Positions 16,464 to 26,330 of a stretch of 64,000 nt of DNA are shown in pieces. The position numbers were made by a program, and so were the translations under genes. Positions within the stretch are counted from its first letter, which is position 1. Each line of letters opens with the position of its first letter. The notes under the pieces are model-generated. The model saw nothing but the letters and a program-made list of their open reading frames with translations. It did no database searches and was not told the DNA's origin. The DNA is taken from NCBI GenBank assembly GCA_947503575.1, contig CANNDZ010000001.1, positions 1,736,001 to 1,800,000 of the forward strand, given 5' to 3'. Origin of the DNA: an uncultured Kordiimonas sp. (lineage in GTDB: Bacteria > Pseudomonadota > Alphaproteobacteria > Sphingomonadales > Kordiimonadaceae).

Positions 16464-18680
16464 TCATCCCGCCGTCACAGTTTCCTTGGTCATAAACTTC
16501 GGCATCCAGTCAGCGTGGGCGTTTGTTAGGTCATTCATGCTTATGTCAATTGCATCGCCGTTAACAGTCAGGCGGTCTCCACCGGTGGTGCCGATGGTAG
16601 AGGCTGGAATACCTGCGGCTTTCGCTTCCTGCCTAATATTCGCCGCCGTATCCGTATCCGCTGCTACCAGATACCGCGCCTGCGTTTCGGAAAACAATGC
16701 CACGTGCAAGGGCAGGTCACTGTCGATCCTCACCTTGGCGCCATTACCACCTGCAATCGTCATGTCTGCAAGGGCAGCAATAAGGCCACCATCGGAAAGG
16801 TCATGGCAGGTTGTAATCTGGCTGTTTTCAATCAGCGCACGAACAAAATCGCCGTTGCGGCGCTCCACCGTTAAATCTACATGCGGGGGCGCACCGGCAT
16901 CTTCGCCAAGGATTTCCCGCTGGTACAGGCTTGCGCCAAGTTCATTTTTAGTTTCCCCAATTAGCACAATGGCTTCCCCTTCAGATTTAAATCCGACCGT
17001 TGCCATTTTTGAACTATTTTTCATCACGCCAACACCGCCAATGGCCGGTGTCGGCAGGATGCCGGAACCATTAGTTTCGTTGTACAAAGATACATTGCCG
17101 GACACGATCGGGTAATCAAGGGCACGACAGGCTTCGCCCATGCCTTCAAGGCACCCAACAAATTGCCCCATAATGTCTGTGCGCTCAGGGTTGCCGAAGT
17201 TAAGGCAATTGGTGATCGCAAGTGGCGTGCCGCCGACAGCCGTAATGTTTCTCCAGGTTTCTGCAACAGCCTGTCGCCCACCTTCAACCGGATCAGCATA
17301 ACAATAGCGAGGGGTCGCGTCGGTACTGATCGCCAGCGCCTTTTCAGTACCGTGCACGCGCACTACCGCCGCGTCACCGCCGGGGCGCTGAATAGTGTCG
17401 CCCATCACCATGTGGTCATATTGCTCCCAAATCCAGCGACGGGAACACAGGTTTGGCCCGCCGATCAGATCAAGCACAGCCTTGTTCAGGTCGTCGGTTG
17501 GCGGGACGTCGATGGTTTCGCGTTTTGGTGTTGCGACGTAAGGGCGCTGGTACTCCGGCGCATCTTCCACAAGACTGTTAATCGGCATATTTCCGACTAT
17601 TTCGCCGCCAAACTTTAGCGTTAGATTGCCAGTATCAGTAATATGCCCGATGACAGCAAAATCCAGTTCCCACTTTTCAAAGATTTTTTGCGCCATTTCC
17701 TCACGGCCCGGTTTCAGGACCATGAGCATACGTTCTTGGGACTCCGAGAGCATCATCTCGTAGGGAAGCATGTTTTCTTCACGCTGAGGCACTTTGTCCA
17801 GGTCCAGCTCAAAGCCAACACCGCCCTTGGATGCCATTTCAACACTCGAAGACGTGAGGCCCGCGGCTCCCATATCCTGAATAGCGATAATGGCGTCTGT
17901 GCTCATCAATTCCAGGCAGGCCTCTATCAACAGCTTTTCCGTGAAGGGGTCGCCCACCTGCACAGTTGGGCGCTTTTCCTCGCTGTCTTCAGTAAACTCG
18001 GCCGATGCCATAGTAGCACCGTGAATGCCGTCGCGGCCGGTTTTGGAACCAACATAAACCACAGGATTACCGACGCCTGCGGCGGCGCAGTAAAAAATTT
18101 TGTCCGCGTCGGCCAGACCTACGGTCATGGCGTTCACAAGGATATTGCCATTGTAGGATGGGTCGAAGTTGGTTTCGCCGCCCACTGTTGGCACGCCGAC
18201 GCAGTTACCGTAGCCGCCAATGCCTTCCACTACACCTGCCAGCAAGTGGCGGGTTTTGGGATGGTCTGGCGCACCGAAGCGCAGTGCATTCATGTTTGCC
18301 ACCGGGCGCGCTCCCATGGTGAATACATCGCGCAGGATACCGCCCACACCTGTTGCGGCACCTTGGTAGGGTTCGATATAACTGGGGTGGTTGTGGCTTT
18401 CCATTTTGAAGATAGCAGCCTGGCCATCACCAATATCTATGATCCCGGCATTTTCACCCGGTCCGCAAATAACCCAGGGGGCTTCGGTAGGAAGTTTTTT
18501 AAGATGAAAGCGCGAGGATTTGTAGGAGCAATGCTCCGACCACATCACACTATATATCCCCAGCTCAGTATAATTGGGTTCCCGGCCCATGGCATCAACG
18601 ATGCGCTGATATTCTTCGTCCGTAAGGCCGTGTTCTTTAATCATTTCGGGGGTGATCTGAATTTCATTGCCAGTTTTCAT
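16464..18680 (-). CDS. purL: Phosphoribosylformylglycinamidine synthase subunit PurL
   Basis: 738 residues, the short PurL that works with PurS and PurQ. It converts FGAR to FGAM with ATP and glutamine-derived ammonia. Visible signs: [46 protein letters not shown] and the second AIRS-like half with [13 protein letters not shown] and HDLSDGGL. The start is 11 bases after the purQ stop. It ends the purC-purS-purQ-purL run. Confidence 0.97.
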   Translation of the reverse strand: MKTGNEIQITPEMIKEHGLTDEEYQRIVDAMGREPNYTELGIYSVMWSEHCSYKSSRFHLKKLPTEAPWVICGPGENAGIIDIGDGQAAIFKMESHNHPSYIEPYQGAATGVGGILRDVFTMGARPVANMNALRFGAPDHPKTRHLLAGVVEGIGGYGNCVGVPTVGGETNFDPSYNGNILVNAMTVGLADADKIFYCAAAGVGNPVVYVGSKTGRDGIHGATMASAEFTEDSEEKRPTVQVGDPFTEKLLIEACLELMSTDAIIAIQDMGAAGLTSSSVEMASKGGVGFELDLDKVPQREENMLPYEMMLSESQERMLMVLKPGREEMAQKIFEKWELDFAVIGHITDTGNLTLKFGGEIVGNMPINSLVEDAPEYQRPYVATPKRETIDVPPTDDLNKAVLDLIGGPNLCSRRWIWEQYDHMVMGDTIQRPGGDAAVVRVHGTEKALAISTDATPRYCYADPVEGGRQAVAETWRNITAVGGTPLAITNCLNFGNPERTDIMGQFVGCLEGMGEACRALDYPIVSGNVSLYNETNGSGILPTPAIGGVGVMKNSSKMATVGFKSEGEAIVLIGETKNELGASLYQREILGEDAGAPPHVDLTVERRNGDFVRALIENSQITTCHDLSDGGLIAALADMTIAGGNGAKVRIDSDLPLHVALFSETQARYLVAADTDTAANIRQEAKAAGIPASTIGTTGGDRLTVNGDAIDISMNDLTNAHADWMPKFMTKETVTAG

Positions 18681-18691
18681 ATCGTGTCCCC

Positions 18692-19354
18692 CTAACTCAG
18701 GCTATTCATGACGGATTCGAACAGGCCCCGCCCATCAGAACCACCCAGTGCTGGTTCAATCATGCGTTCCGGATGGGGCATCATACCAAGCACATTGCCC
18801 TTATCATTAAGGATGCCGGCGATGCGCCGCTGGGCTCCGTTTATGTCTGCGGCGTACTTAAAGGCGATTTGGCCTTCGCCTTCGATCCGGTCCAGCGTGG
18901 TATCATCCGCAAAATAGTTGCCGTCATGATGGGCAACTGGAATGGTGATGTTTTGATTGTCGGCATAGGTGTTTGTGAACATGCTGTCGCTATTTTCTAC
19001 CTTCAGCGTCACGTCTTTACACACAAAATGCAGATTGGCGTTGCGCATCAACGCACCGGGCAGAATGCCGGTTTCTGTTAAAATCTGGAAACCGTTGCAG
19101 ATACCAAGTGTTGGTACGCCGTCATTTGTGCGCTTTATCACCTCTTTCATAACATGACTGCGTGCGGACATGGCACCGCAGCGCAGATAATCTCCGTAAG
19201 AAAATCCGCCGGGTAGGGCGATGAAATCGACAGTTTCGAAGTCATAATCCTGATGCCACACCATGAGGGGCTTCGTGCCAGTGATTTTTTCCAGCGCGAC
19301 AGCCATGTCCCGGTCGCAATTGGAGCCAGGAAAAACAATAACCGCAGATTTCAT
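18692..19354 (-). CDS. purQ: Phosphoribosylformylglycinamidine synthase subunit PurQ
   Basis: 220 residues from the ATG at 19354; the frame opens earlier but the standard N-terminus [16 protein letters not shown] begins here. Class I glutamine amidotransferase: nucleophile Cys in LGICNGFQ, and the His-x-Glu pair in MPHPERM. It supplies ammonia to PurL in the third step from PRPP. It starts 4 bases after the purS stop. Confidence 0.96.
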   Translation of the reverse strand: MKSAVIVFPGSNCDRDMAVALEKITGTKPLMVWHQDYDFETVDFIALPGGFSYGDYLRCGAMSARSHVMKEVIKRTNDGVPTLGICNGFQILTETGILPGALMRNANLHFVCKDVTLKVENSDSMFTNTYADNQNITIPVAHHDGNYFADDTTLDRIEGEGQIAFKYAADINGAQRRIAGILNDKGNVLGMMPHPERMIEPALGGSDGRGLFESVMNSLS

Positions 19355-19358
19355 GGGC

Positions 19359-19598
19359 TTACTCCAGCTCGATGCTGTAGTTTTCGATGACCGTGTTTGC
19401 CAGCAGTTTCCGACACATTTCATCCAGTGCGGCTTCCGCTTTGGCCTTATCGGTTTCTGCAAGGTCCAGCTCGATAAACTTTCCCTGGCGGGCTTCGTTT
19501 ACGCCGTCAAATCCCATATTGCCAAGCGCATGCTCGATGGCTTTGCCTTGGGGGTCCAGGACCCCGTTTTTGAGGGTGACATGGATACGGGCTTTCAT
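19359..19598 (-). CDS. purS: Phosphoribosylformylglycinamidine synthase subunit PurS
   Basis: 79 residues, start [20 protein letters not shown], with [19 protein letters not shown] in the middle, as usual for PurS. This small subunit bridges PurQ and PurL and passes ammonia between them. It lies between purC and purQ, with gaps of 36 and 4 bases. Confidence 0.95.
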   Translation of the reverse strand: MKARIHVTLKNGVLDPQGKAIEHALGNMGFDGVNEARQGKFIELDLAETDKAKAEAALDEMCRKLLANTVIENYSIELE

Positions 19599-19634
19599 CG
19601 GCTATATTCCCTTCAAGCTGAATGTTGCGGGTGT

Positions 19635-20405
19635 TTAACTGCGTTTTTTATTTTTGTGGTCAGCGATTTCGGTGACATCTGCTGATGGCAATATGCCAAG
19701 GCGGCGCGCCACTTCGATATATGCTTCCATTTCACCGCCTAAGTCGCGACGGAAGCGATCTTTATCAAGCTTTTCGCCGGTCTTCATGTCCCATAGGCGG
19801 CAGCCATCGGGGCTGATTTCATCGGCGAGGATTGTCGTGCATTCGTCGCCTTCGTACAGGCGGCCAAATTCCAGTTTGAAATCCACAAGCTTGATGCCGA
19901 TACCCGCAAACATGCCGGAAAGGAAGTCGTTGACACGCAGGGCATAGAACATCATTTCGTCAATTTCCTGTTCTTCGGCCCAGCCAAAAGTAAGGATATG
20001 TTCTTCCGCGATAAGGGGGTCACCCAATTCGTCTGACTTATAGCAAAATTCGACTAACGGATTTGGTAATGGTGTACCTTCCTCAATACCAAGGCGTTTT
20101 GACATACTGCCGGCGGCGATATTACGAACGATAATTTCAACGGGGATAATTTCAACTGCTCTAACCAGTTGTTCCCGCATTGAGAGGCGCTCAATAAAAT
20201 GGTTTGGCACACCAATGTCGTCCAGCGCCTTGAACAGATATTCGGAGATGTGGTTGTTGACGACGCCTTTTCCAGACAAAGTGCCCTTCTTTTCTGCGTT
20301 AAAAGCAGTGGCATCATCTTTGAAATACTGAATGATGGTGCCGGGCTCTGGACCTTCAAAAAGGACTTTTGCCTTTCCCTCATATAGCTTGTTACGACGG
20401 GACAT
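19635..20405 (-). CDS. purC: SAICAR synthase PurC
   Basis: 256 residues from the ATG at 20405 (AAGGGGA upstream); in-frame codons further upstream give a non-homologous extension. Signature [18 protein letters not shown] at the start and [10 protein letters not shown] plus [11 protein letters not shown] later, the ATP and aspartate binding regions. It joins CAIR and aspartate in purine synthesis. First gene of the pur run; divergent from the zeta inhibitor gene with a 229-base spacer. Confidence 0.96.
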   Translation of the reverse strand: MSRRNKLYEGKAKVLFEGPEPGTIIQYFKDDATAFNAEKKGTLSGKGVVNNHISEYLFKALDDIGVPNHFIERLSMREQLVRAVEIIPVEIIVRNIAAGSMSKRLGIEEGTPLPNPLVEFCYKSDELGDPLIAEEHILTFGWAEEQEIDEMMFYALRVNDFLSGMFAGIGIKLVDFKLEFGRLYEGDECTTILADEISPDGCRLWDMKTGEKLDKDRFRRDLGGEMEAYIEVARRLGILPSADVTEIADHKNKKRS

Positions 20406-20634
20406 AAACGCTGTTCCCCTTATTAGCCAATACGTGCTGGCAGGCCTTCGAAATTTTGGCCGGACAATAGCCGAAGACGTCGCTGACGACAATGTTTGTG
20501 ATCGTCTTGCCGCAATAATTCGTTTTTACTGTTGAAATTGCCGCAAAATGGCGCGAAGAAACATCTTATGTGGTGTGATTGAAGGCGGTATTGGACTGCT
20601 TTGCCCAAAGACTCGGATACAAGGATATTTCTGA

Positions 20635-20958
20635 ATGACTACATTTGACAGCCGTGAAAAAGCCTTTGAAAACAAGTTTGCCCATGATGCTGATCTGATG
20701 TTTCGTGCCCGGGCGCGCCGTGACAGACTTTTTGGTGAATGGCTTGCTGGTGAAATGGGCTTAACCGGTGATGCGATTAAACAGTATGCGGGCTCTATTG
20801 TGACGGCCGACCTGGAAGAAGAGGGGGATGCTGACGTTGTACGCAAAGTTATGGCTGATCTTGAAAACTCCGACCTTTCCATGACCGCTGCAGAAGTAGA
20901 GAAGAAGCTTTTGTCCTTTATGGACGAAGCCAAAGCTCAAATTATGTCTGAAGTCTGA
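20635..20958 (+). CDS. F1-ATPase inhibitor zeta subunit (DUF1476)
   Basis: 107 residues, the usual size for this alphaproteobacterial family. It starts MTTFDSREKAFENKFAHD, the N-terminal part that in Paracoccus inhibits F1-ATPase hydrolysis, followed by the helical bundle with DRLFGEWLAGEMGL, AIKQYAGSIV and DVVRKVMADLE. It acts in the cytoplasm on the ATP synthase. Its position beside divergent purC is common in Alphaproteobacteria. A strong terminator follows at 20981. Its C-terminal ~80 residues are closely matched by the end of the TPR lipoprotein at 21996-24449. Confidence 0.93.
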   Translation: MTTFDSREKAFENKFAHDADLMFRARARRDRLFGEWLAGEMGLTGDAIKQYAGSIVTADLEEEGDADVVRKVMADLENSDLSMTAAEVEKKLLSFMDEAKAQIMSEV

Positions 20959-20980
20959 AGCTATATCAGTTTGAACGAAT

Positions 20981-21010
20981 AAGGGGCCCAAAAGGCCCCT
21001 TTTTATTTTG
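20981..21010 (+). terminator. Rho-independent terminator after zeta inhibitor
   Basis: Stem AAGGGGCC / GGCCCCTT (8 bp, loop CAAAA) followed by TTTATTTT, 22 bases after the stop at 20958. It also separates this gene from the convergent PEP-CTERM-like gene that ends at 21025. Confidence 0.9.
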
Positions 21011-21024
21011 CATATTCCCGCGTT

Positions 21025-21741
21025 TTACACTGCGTTAATGCGTTTGCGCTCTCGCCGGGCGATCCAGATCATGCCAGGGATTAGTAGCATTAAAGGTGCT
21101 GGCTCCGGTACGGTAACTGGTTCTGTCACTGCAAAGAAATCGCTGGACCAAGCCGCCCCGTTATTCAGGGTTCCGTTTTGATTAAGAGCGTTACTTAGCG
21201 AAGTTGTAAAATCACCACCAAATGAAGCTGTATAATTGTAGGGTGCACCACCGCTGCTGATGCTTTCGGTAAAGCTGGTATTTGTTGTCAAGCTGGCAAC
21301 ATATACGCCGATGGCATAGGTTCCGACGCTGCTGAAAAAGGTGCCAGTTCCCGTTGCTGTTGTTGTCTGCAAATTCGCTGACGCAGTGCCGTCAGGAATA
21401 GTGCTTAAATTTACGCCGCTATTGCTGCCCAATCCGCCAGTAATCCAGGAAAATGTGCTGGACGAGAAATTCCATGCAAACCAGTTTACGCTGAACAGCG
21501 AAATATTGACCAAATTGCAGAGCGAGGTACCAGGACCGGTTGGGTTGTTTGCCACTGTCAGTCTTGATCCGCAAGCATTCAAAGGAATGTCATCCCCGAG
21601 CGCTACAGGTGCAAAACTTCCCGCATCGGCCGTTACATCCCAGTAGTTGGTCGCCTTTGCAGGCATTGCCATAAGCGCGCCTAACCCGATTACCGAGAGG
21701 CCAAAGGTAAAAGGCTTTAAGATTTTTGTGTATGAAATCAC
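21025..21741 (-). CDS. PEP-CTERM-like exported protein
   Basis: 238 residues from the GTG at 21741; this gives a signal peptide (ISYTKILKPFTFGLSVIGLGALMAMPAKA). The open frame continues 39 codons upstream, but that part has no signal-like logic. The mature protein is rich in Ser, Thr, Asn and Gly. It ends in VTVPEPAPLMLLIPGMIWIA followed by RRERKR, i.e. a VPEP motif, a hydrophobic stretch and a basic tail: the tripartite PEP-CTERM sorting signal used by exosortases. No exosortase gene is in the window. It is divergent from the TPR lipoprotein gene. Confidence 0.75.
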   Translation of the reverse strand: MISYTKILKPFTFGLSVIGLGALMAMPAKATNYWDVTADAGSFAPVALGDDIPLNACGSRLTVANNPTGPGTSLCNLVNISLFSVNWFAWNFSSSTFSWITGGLGSNSGVNLSTIPDGTASANLQTTTATGTGTFFSSVGTYAIGVYVASLTTNTSFTESISSGGAPYNYTASFGGDFTTSLSNALNQNGTLNNGAAWSSDFFAVTEPVTVPEPAPLMLLIPGMIWIARRERKRINAV

Positions 21742-21995
21742 TTTACGTCCATGCCAATAAAATAAAGCAGCCCCGACACCATTTAGTGTTCGTTGACTGC
21801 CCGACATCCCAATCACAAGTAATATTTTCAAAATAACGTAATTTGTATCAATTATCAATACAGTTGTATCAATTCGGGTGCAATGGCGTGTGGTTCATCC
21901 TATGTTGCCTTTTTTGTGTTACCGGCATTTGTCGGCTAAATAGCCTGCATTGATTGCAGCAAGACAATGTAGCTATCAAGATCTGGAGCAAAAGA

Positions 21996-24449
21996 TTGAG
22001 GACGCTAAAACTCTTTTCGGTTTTTATTCTGACTGTTGCCCTCGTTGCTTGCAGCGACGATGATCAGTCGGAAAAAAGGGCAATTTTAGAAGCCTACACC
22101 ATGGAGCAGCTTGAAGCTTTTGTGGAGGCTGGCGAGGCTGAAAAAGCAATCGAAGCAATTACTTTCTACCGCGAGGAAGGCACAGCGACTGACGAGCATT
22201 TTTTGTTACTTGCGACCATATATCTTGGGTCTGGTGACGGCATTGGCGCAGAGGAGACGATATATAAACTGCGCAATCGGGATTTTCCTGAAGAAAAGAC
22301 AGCTCTGCCCTTAGCGCAGGCTTTGGTCATGCAGGGTAAGCATCATGAGGCTGAAAAAGCCCTGAAAGGGGTTGCTCTTACTGGGGAGGACCTTTTCGAG
22401 TCTTTTATTTTACGCGGTGATATTATGCTTGCGCTGGGAGATAGCGCCAGAGCTGAGTCTTTTTATCAAGCTGCAATTGACACTGATCCTGACAATTTTC
22501 TTGCCTATGCTGCCATGGCGTTGTTTCAGGTGCAGCAGGGTGATTTCCGGCAAGCGCAGGTATTTATTGACCAAGCCGAGACCCTGGAGGCAGACGGTTT
22601 TTTGCTGCATTATTCCAAGGGCATGGTGGCGCGCTACTCAGGGCAGCTTGAAGATGCCAAAACTCATTTTGTTAACGCCGTAGAGGCAAATGATGTGGAT
22701 ACTCTTTCCCGGCTGGAATTGGTGGGGCTTTACCTTGCGGCTGATGAACTTGAGCTGGCTCAACTTCAACTTGACGCGGTATATGCGATTACGCCGATTA
22801 ACCCGATGGCCAATTATTATACCGCTCTGATATTGGTTTCAGAATCCAGGTTTGATGAAGCCGAGGACCTGCTGTTGAGAACGGGTGACTTTACGCGGCA
22901 GTATCCACTGGCAGCGCAGGTCTATGGTCTGACGACCTATGAGTTAGAGAAATATTCAACTGCGATACCTTACCTTTCACGGGCTCTGTCTTTTTTCCCG
23001 AATGATGTCTCAACGCGATTGGCGCTTGCAGACTCGTTGGCCAGACGGGGCGAGTCTAAGCGATCACTTCAGGTTCTCCAGCCGCTGATTGCGGCAGAAG
23101 ACAATGTGACGGCGCTGGTGCACGCAACGGCTGCTGCTGCGGGTGTAGGTGATGTCGGAAGCGCACGCCGTTACATTGAGCGAGCCCTTAAACTTGCAGA
23201 GCAGGGTGGTATTGATGACCCCGTTTTGATGAATGCTCTCATGAGAAAAGCCGCGTTTGCTAGATTTCTTGATGATGACCTGGACGGGGCAACTGCTCTT
23301 TTAGATGCCATGTATGCCAAGGACTCTGAAGATGTCGAAAGCCTGACCAACAAGGCAAACATGTTTCTGGCATCTGGTGATCTGGAGCAAGCTCAAACGG
23401 CCTTGAACCAACTTCTTTCGTTTGACCCAGAGAGTACAGTTGCCTCAAACTTGAAGGGTGCAATTCTACATCGACAAAGGCGGTTTGACGAAGCGATTGA
23501 GGCATATACCGAAGCAATATCCAAAGTGCCGGAGTATCAATCCGCGTTGAAGAACAGAGCTTTCGCTTATATTCAAAAGGAAGATTACGATAAGGCGAAA
23601 GCTGATTTGCAAATACTGATAGACCTGTCCGTAGAAGAACCGCAGGTTCAGGCGATGTACGCGCGTTCGCTGATCGAGACCGGAGACCCGGAGGGCGCTT
23701 TGCCATTTTTGGCCCGCGCGGTTGACGGATTGCCCAATTCATCCATCGTCCGGGCCGATAGAGCCGAGGCGCTTGCAATGCTGGGGTATTACTCTCGTGC
23801 ATTGGCGTCAGCGGCCGAAGCCAGAGACTTAGCTGCATATAATCAGGACTTTGTGACCTATATCGACCAGAAGGTTGAAGAATGGAATCAGGCCCTGACC
23901 GACCAGAGCAAGCTGGCAGAGGAAGAGAGAATTAGGCGCGCGGAGGAATTTGAGAAACAGCGTGCTGCGGAACTGGAAAAACAAGAGGCGATTAAAGAGC
24001 AGTCGCGTGATGTTTTGGATGCTGAGGAAGACCAGTCCGAACTTATGGCAGAGCTTGAAAGAATTGCGGAAGATAACCGTCGTTTGCGAGAGGAAGAGCG
24101 GCAGCAAGAACTCGAGTTTAAAGAAACTTTGGCGCCCCAAATTTCAGAAGAGCAGGCTGCGCAAGAGGCGCGCGCGTTAGAAATTCGCACAACGCGAAAT
24201 CAACTTTTTGGGTTATGGTTGGCTGCTGAACTTGGCCTTGAGAAGGAGGCAGCGATCGCTTATGCGGACTCTGTAGTTAAAGCTGATGAAAGTGAGCCAG
24301 GCGATACTGATATTATTCGTAAAGCCATAACTGACCTGGAGGCCGCGGGTAAAACTATGACTATTCAGGCGATTGAACAGGCGATTGCTGAAAAGATGGT
24401 TGAGGCACAATCAAAGCGCGTTGAAGACCAATCAACAAGTCAGCAATAG
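21996..24449 (+). CDS. TPR-repeat lipoprotein with C-terminal zeta-inhibitor-like (DUF1476) domain
   Basis: 817 residues from the TTG at 21996, chosen for the GGAG 8 bases upstream; a TTG at 21954 would add 14 residues. Signal peptide with lipobox LVAC (Cys19) followed by Ser, so probably an outer-membrane lipoprotein. Residues ~25-640 are many TPR-like helical repeats (e.g. GAILHRQRRFDEAIEAYTEA). Residues ~640-725 are a charged coiled coil. Residues ~728-808 match the zeta inhibitor of 20635-20958 without gaps (LFGLWLAAELGL against LFGEWLAGEMGL, GDTDIIRKAITDLE against GDADVVRKVMADLE), about 30 identities in 80 by eye. The N-terminal inhibitory segment of zeta is absent. The TPR part recalls PrsT-type PEP-CTERM-system lipoproteins, which suits the neighbour. 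Confidence 0.8.
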   Translation: MRTLKLFSVFILTVALVACSDDDQSEKRAILEAYTMEQLEAFVEAGEAEKAIEAITFYREEGTATDEHFLLLATIYLGSGDGIGAEETIYKLRNRDFPEEKTALPLAQALVMQGKHHEAEKALKGVALTGEDLFESFILRGDIMLALGDSARAESFYQAAIDTDPDNFLAYAAMALFQVQQGDFRQAQVFIDQAETLEADGFLLHYSKGMVARYSGQLEDAKTHFVNAVEANDVDTLSRLELVGLYLAADELELAQLQLDAVYAITPINPMANYYTALILVSESRFDEAEDLLLRTGDFTRQYPLAAQVYGLTTYELEKYSTAIPYLSRALSFFPNDVSTRLALADSLARRGESKRSLQVLQPLIAAEDNVTALVHATAAAAGVGDVGSARRYIERALKLAEQGGIDDPVLMNALMRKAAFARFLDDDLDGATALLDAMYAKDSEDVESLTNKANMFLASGDLEQAQTALNQLLSFDPESTVASNLKGAILHRQRRFDEAIEAYTEAISKVPEYQSALKNRAFAYIQKEDYDKAKADLQILIDLSVEEPQVQAMYARSLIETGDPEGALPFLARAVDGLPNSSIVRADRAEALAMLGYYSRALASAAEARDLAAYNQDFVTYIDQKVEEWNQALTDQSKLAEEERIRRAEEFEKQRAAELEKQEAIKEQSRDVLDAEEDQSELMAELERIAEDNRRLREEERQQELEFKETLAPQISEEQAAQEARALEIRTTRNQLFGLWLAAELGLEKEAAIAYADSVVKADESEPGDTDIIRKAITDLEAAGKTMTIQAIEQAIAEKMVEAQSKRVEDQSTSQQ

Positions 24450-24609
24450 CCAATAAAACGAGCGCCGTTTGCAGCCGGGGTTTGTTGGTTGCCGCTAAAA
24501 CATCCGATGCTCAGTCGCAGCACGTAGAAACCAATAGTGAAACGCAGCGTTTTTGTGGCACCTCTTGTATGCTCGACGTCGTGTTAAATCAGATCAACCG
24601 GAAACCATT

Positions 24610-25803
24610 ATGCCTGTTTTGTTTGTTGCGGTGCTTGTGATCATGGGTAGTTTTGCCATGTTGCTGCCTTCCATCATGTATGTGTTGGGCAACATGGGCC
24701 TATCGAGCAGCATGTCTACACCTATTATTGCCGTTTACAGCCTGGCTCAGTTCCTAACCGGACCCCAATGGGGGCGTTTGTCAGACCTGAAAGGACGCAA
24801 GCCAGTGTTAGCGGTGGCCTTGTTTTTAGGCAGCCTGTCTTATGGTTCAATGGCGCTGTTTTCAGACAATATTGTGGCCCTGTTTCTGACCATGATTTGT
24901 GCAGGGCTTTGTGCGGGCTCTCTTGCTGTTGTGTTCGCCGCAGTGTCCGATATTACGGATGTGAAGAACAGGACACGCGGCATGGCACTGGTTGGTGCAG
25001 CAATTGGCTTGTCTTTCGTGATCGGAACCGCAATCGGTGGCTCGGTTGCCGGGTCGGATGCCGCCAGTGCTACGATGACGGGGCCTGCGACATCTGCCTT
25101 TGTTTCGTGCCTTTTGGGTTCATTGCTGGTTGCGCTGTTTATGACGGAAACCCGTCAAGGGCAACAATCAGATACAGCATCTCAGGGTAAAACTATGAAC
25201 CGATTTGCCGCTTTTCAAAGAGTCGCACGGCATCCGACACTGGTTAAGTTGTGTTTTCTGATCCTCGCATTCACTTTTAGTCTGGCCTTAATGGAGCCTC
25301 TGATCCCGAAATATATATTGGTGCACTTCCAATGGGGTCCCATCGAGATGCGCAATGTTCTGGTGTTTGTTGGCGTTATACTTGTGACGGTTCAGACAAC
25401 GTTGGTTGGACCTCTCGCCAAGCGCTTTGGCGAAATAATGCTGGTTCGTATCGGGCTGGGGCTGATGGGTAGCGGGCTCTTGCTTTTGGCTGCGGCTCCT
25501 GATCCCTACGTCATATACATAGCGCTCACTTTCACAAGCATTGGAACTGCATTCTTTAGCGCGGCTGGTTTGTCCCTTGCCTCCCTGGAAGCGGCGGACG
25601 ATGAAAAGGGTGCGGTTCTCGGTGTGGCTCAGTCAATGCAGGCGTTAGGTCGGTCATTTGGGCCACTTGTCGCGGGTGCCTTATTCGATGTGAGTGTTGG
25701 TTTGCCTTTTTTTCTGGGCTCATTTGTTGTCGTCGTTCTTCTCATCTCGTTTCAACGTCTGACACGCCAGTTTCATCTCAAGTCCGTGCGTGGCCAAGGG
25801 TAA
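24610..25803 (+). CDS. MFS transporter
   Basis: 397 residues from the ATG at 24610; a TTG at 24553 would give 416 with a polar N-terminal extension. Neither start has a strong ribosome binding site. About 12 hydrophobic segments. The MFS motif A is clear between segments 2 and 3 (GRLSDLKGRKPVLA), with SFVIGTAIGGSVAG in segment 5 (antiporter-like motif C region). It resembles drug/metabolite proton antiporters of the TetA/Bcr type; substrate unknown. No neighbour suggests a partner. Confidence 0.85.
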   Translation: MPVLFVAVLVIMGSFAMLLPSIMYVLGNMGLSSSMSTPIIAVYSLAQFLTGPQWGRLSDLKGRKPVLAVALFLGSLSYGSMALFSDNIVALFLTMICAGLCAGSLAVVFAAVSDITDVKNRTRGMALVGAAIGLSFVIGTAIGGSVAGSDAASATMTGPATSAFVSCLLGSLLVALFMTETRQGQQSDTASQGKTMNRFAAFQRVARHPTLVKLCFLILAFTFSLALMEPLIPKYILVHFQWGPIEMRNVLVFVGVILVTVQTTLVGPLAKRFGEIMLVRIGLGLMGSGLLLLAAAPDPYVIYIALTFTSIGTAFFSAAGLSLASLEAADDEKGAVLGVAQSMQALGRSFGPLVAGALFDVSVGLPFFLGSFVVVVLLISFQRLTRQFHLKSVRGQG

Positions 25804-25869
25804 CTATTGTTGTTTTTTACCCTCTAATGCCTCAAACTCGATTGTGTTAAGTTGCGGCCTTGAAATCAG

Positions 25870-25898
25870 GGAAGTGTTAAAGTTAGTTTAACACTTCC
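25870..25898. promoter_or_regulatory. Perfect 12-bp palindrome upstream of STAS/SpoIIE operon
   Basis: GGAAGTGTTAAA (25870-25881), 5-base centre GTTAG, TTTAACACTTCC (25887-25898). It lies 99 bases before the STAS start and 66 after the MFS stop. No T-run follows, so an operator is more likely than a terminator. The inner half AGTTTAACACT recurs at about 3408. Confidence 0.5.
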
Positions 25899-25997
25899 TT
25901 CCTAAAGTGGCGCTGATTTCAAGCAGCTCTTGCGGGAGCTATCACAAATGTATCGAGGTGGACATAGGCCCATCGCCGAGTAAAAGAAGGAAGCACC

Positions 25998-26297
25998 ATG
26001 GAATATCGTATCGAAAAAAATGACAGAGACATAACTGTTGTTTTTACCGGGGATATTACGTTTTCAGAGAATGTAAGTTTTCGTCAAATCCTGAAAGAAC
26101 TTGCCGAAGGTGATGTGGCAACCTGTACGTTTGATCTTTCAAACGTTGGTATGGTTGACTCCGCTGGATTGGGTATGTTTCTGATCGCTAAAGAACAGGC
26201 AGATACAGCAGGCTGGAAGTTGAGTGTGTCGGGTGCGCAAGGTCATGTGGCCAGTATGCTGAAGCTTACTAAACTATCTGACCTGCTTGCGGGCTAA
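25998..26297 (+). CDS. STAS-domain anti-sigma-factor antagonist-like protein
   Basis: 99 residues, ATG preceded by GAAGGAAG. A single STAS domain of the SpoIIAA/RsbV type: ITVVFTGDITF at the start, FDLSNVGMVDSAGLGMFL with the presumed phospho-acceptor Ser (about residue 54), and KLTKLSDLL at the end. In partner switching, the serine is phosphorylated by an RsbW-like kinase and dephosphorylated by a PP2C phosphatase. Both activities are predicted in the protein encoded 33 bases downstream, so the two form an operon and probably one circuit. Confidence 0.87.
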   Translation: MEYRIEKNDRDITVVFTGDITFSENVSFRQILKELAEGDVATCTFDLSNVGMVDSAGLGMFLIAKEQADTAGWKLSVSGAQGHVASMLKLTKLSDLLAG

Positions 26298-26330
26298 GCC
26301 ACCAAAGGCGCCTTTTATAGAGGGCTCGCC

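Noticed and set aside
17643-18695. 350-codon open frame on the plus strand opposite purL
   Set aside because: It is the exact antisense of a well-conserved purL; no start site or recognisable domain, and His/Phe-rich composition typical of antisense frames.
25870-25898. Terminator for the MFS transporter gene
   Set aside because: AT-rich stem without a following T-run and 66 bases from the stop; better explained as an operator.
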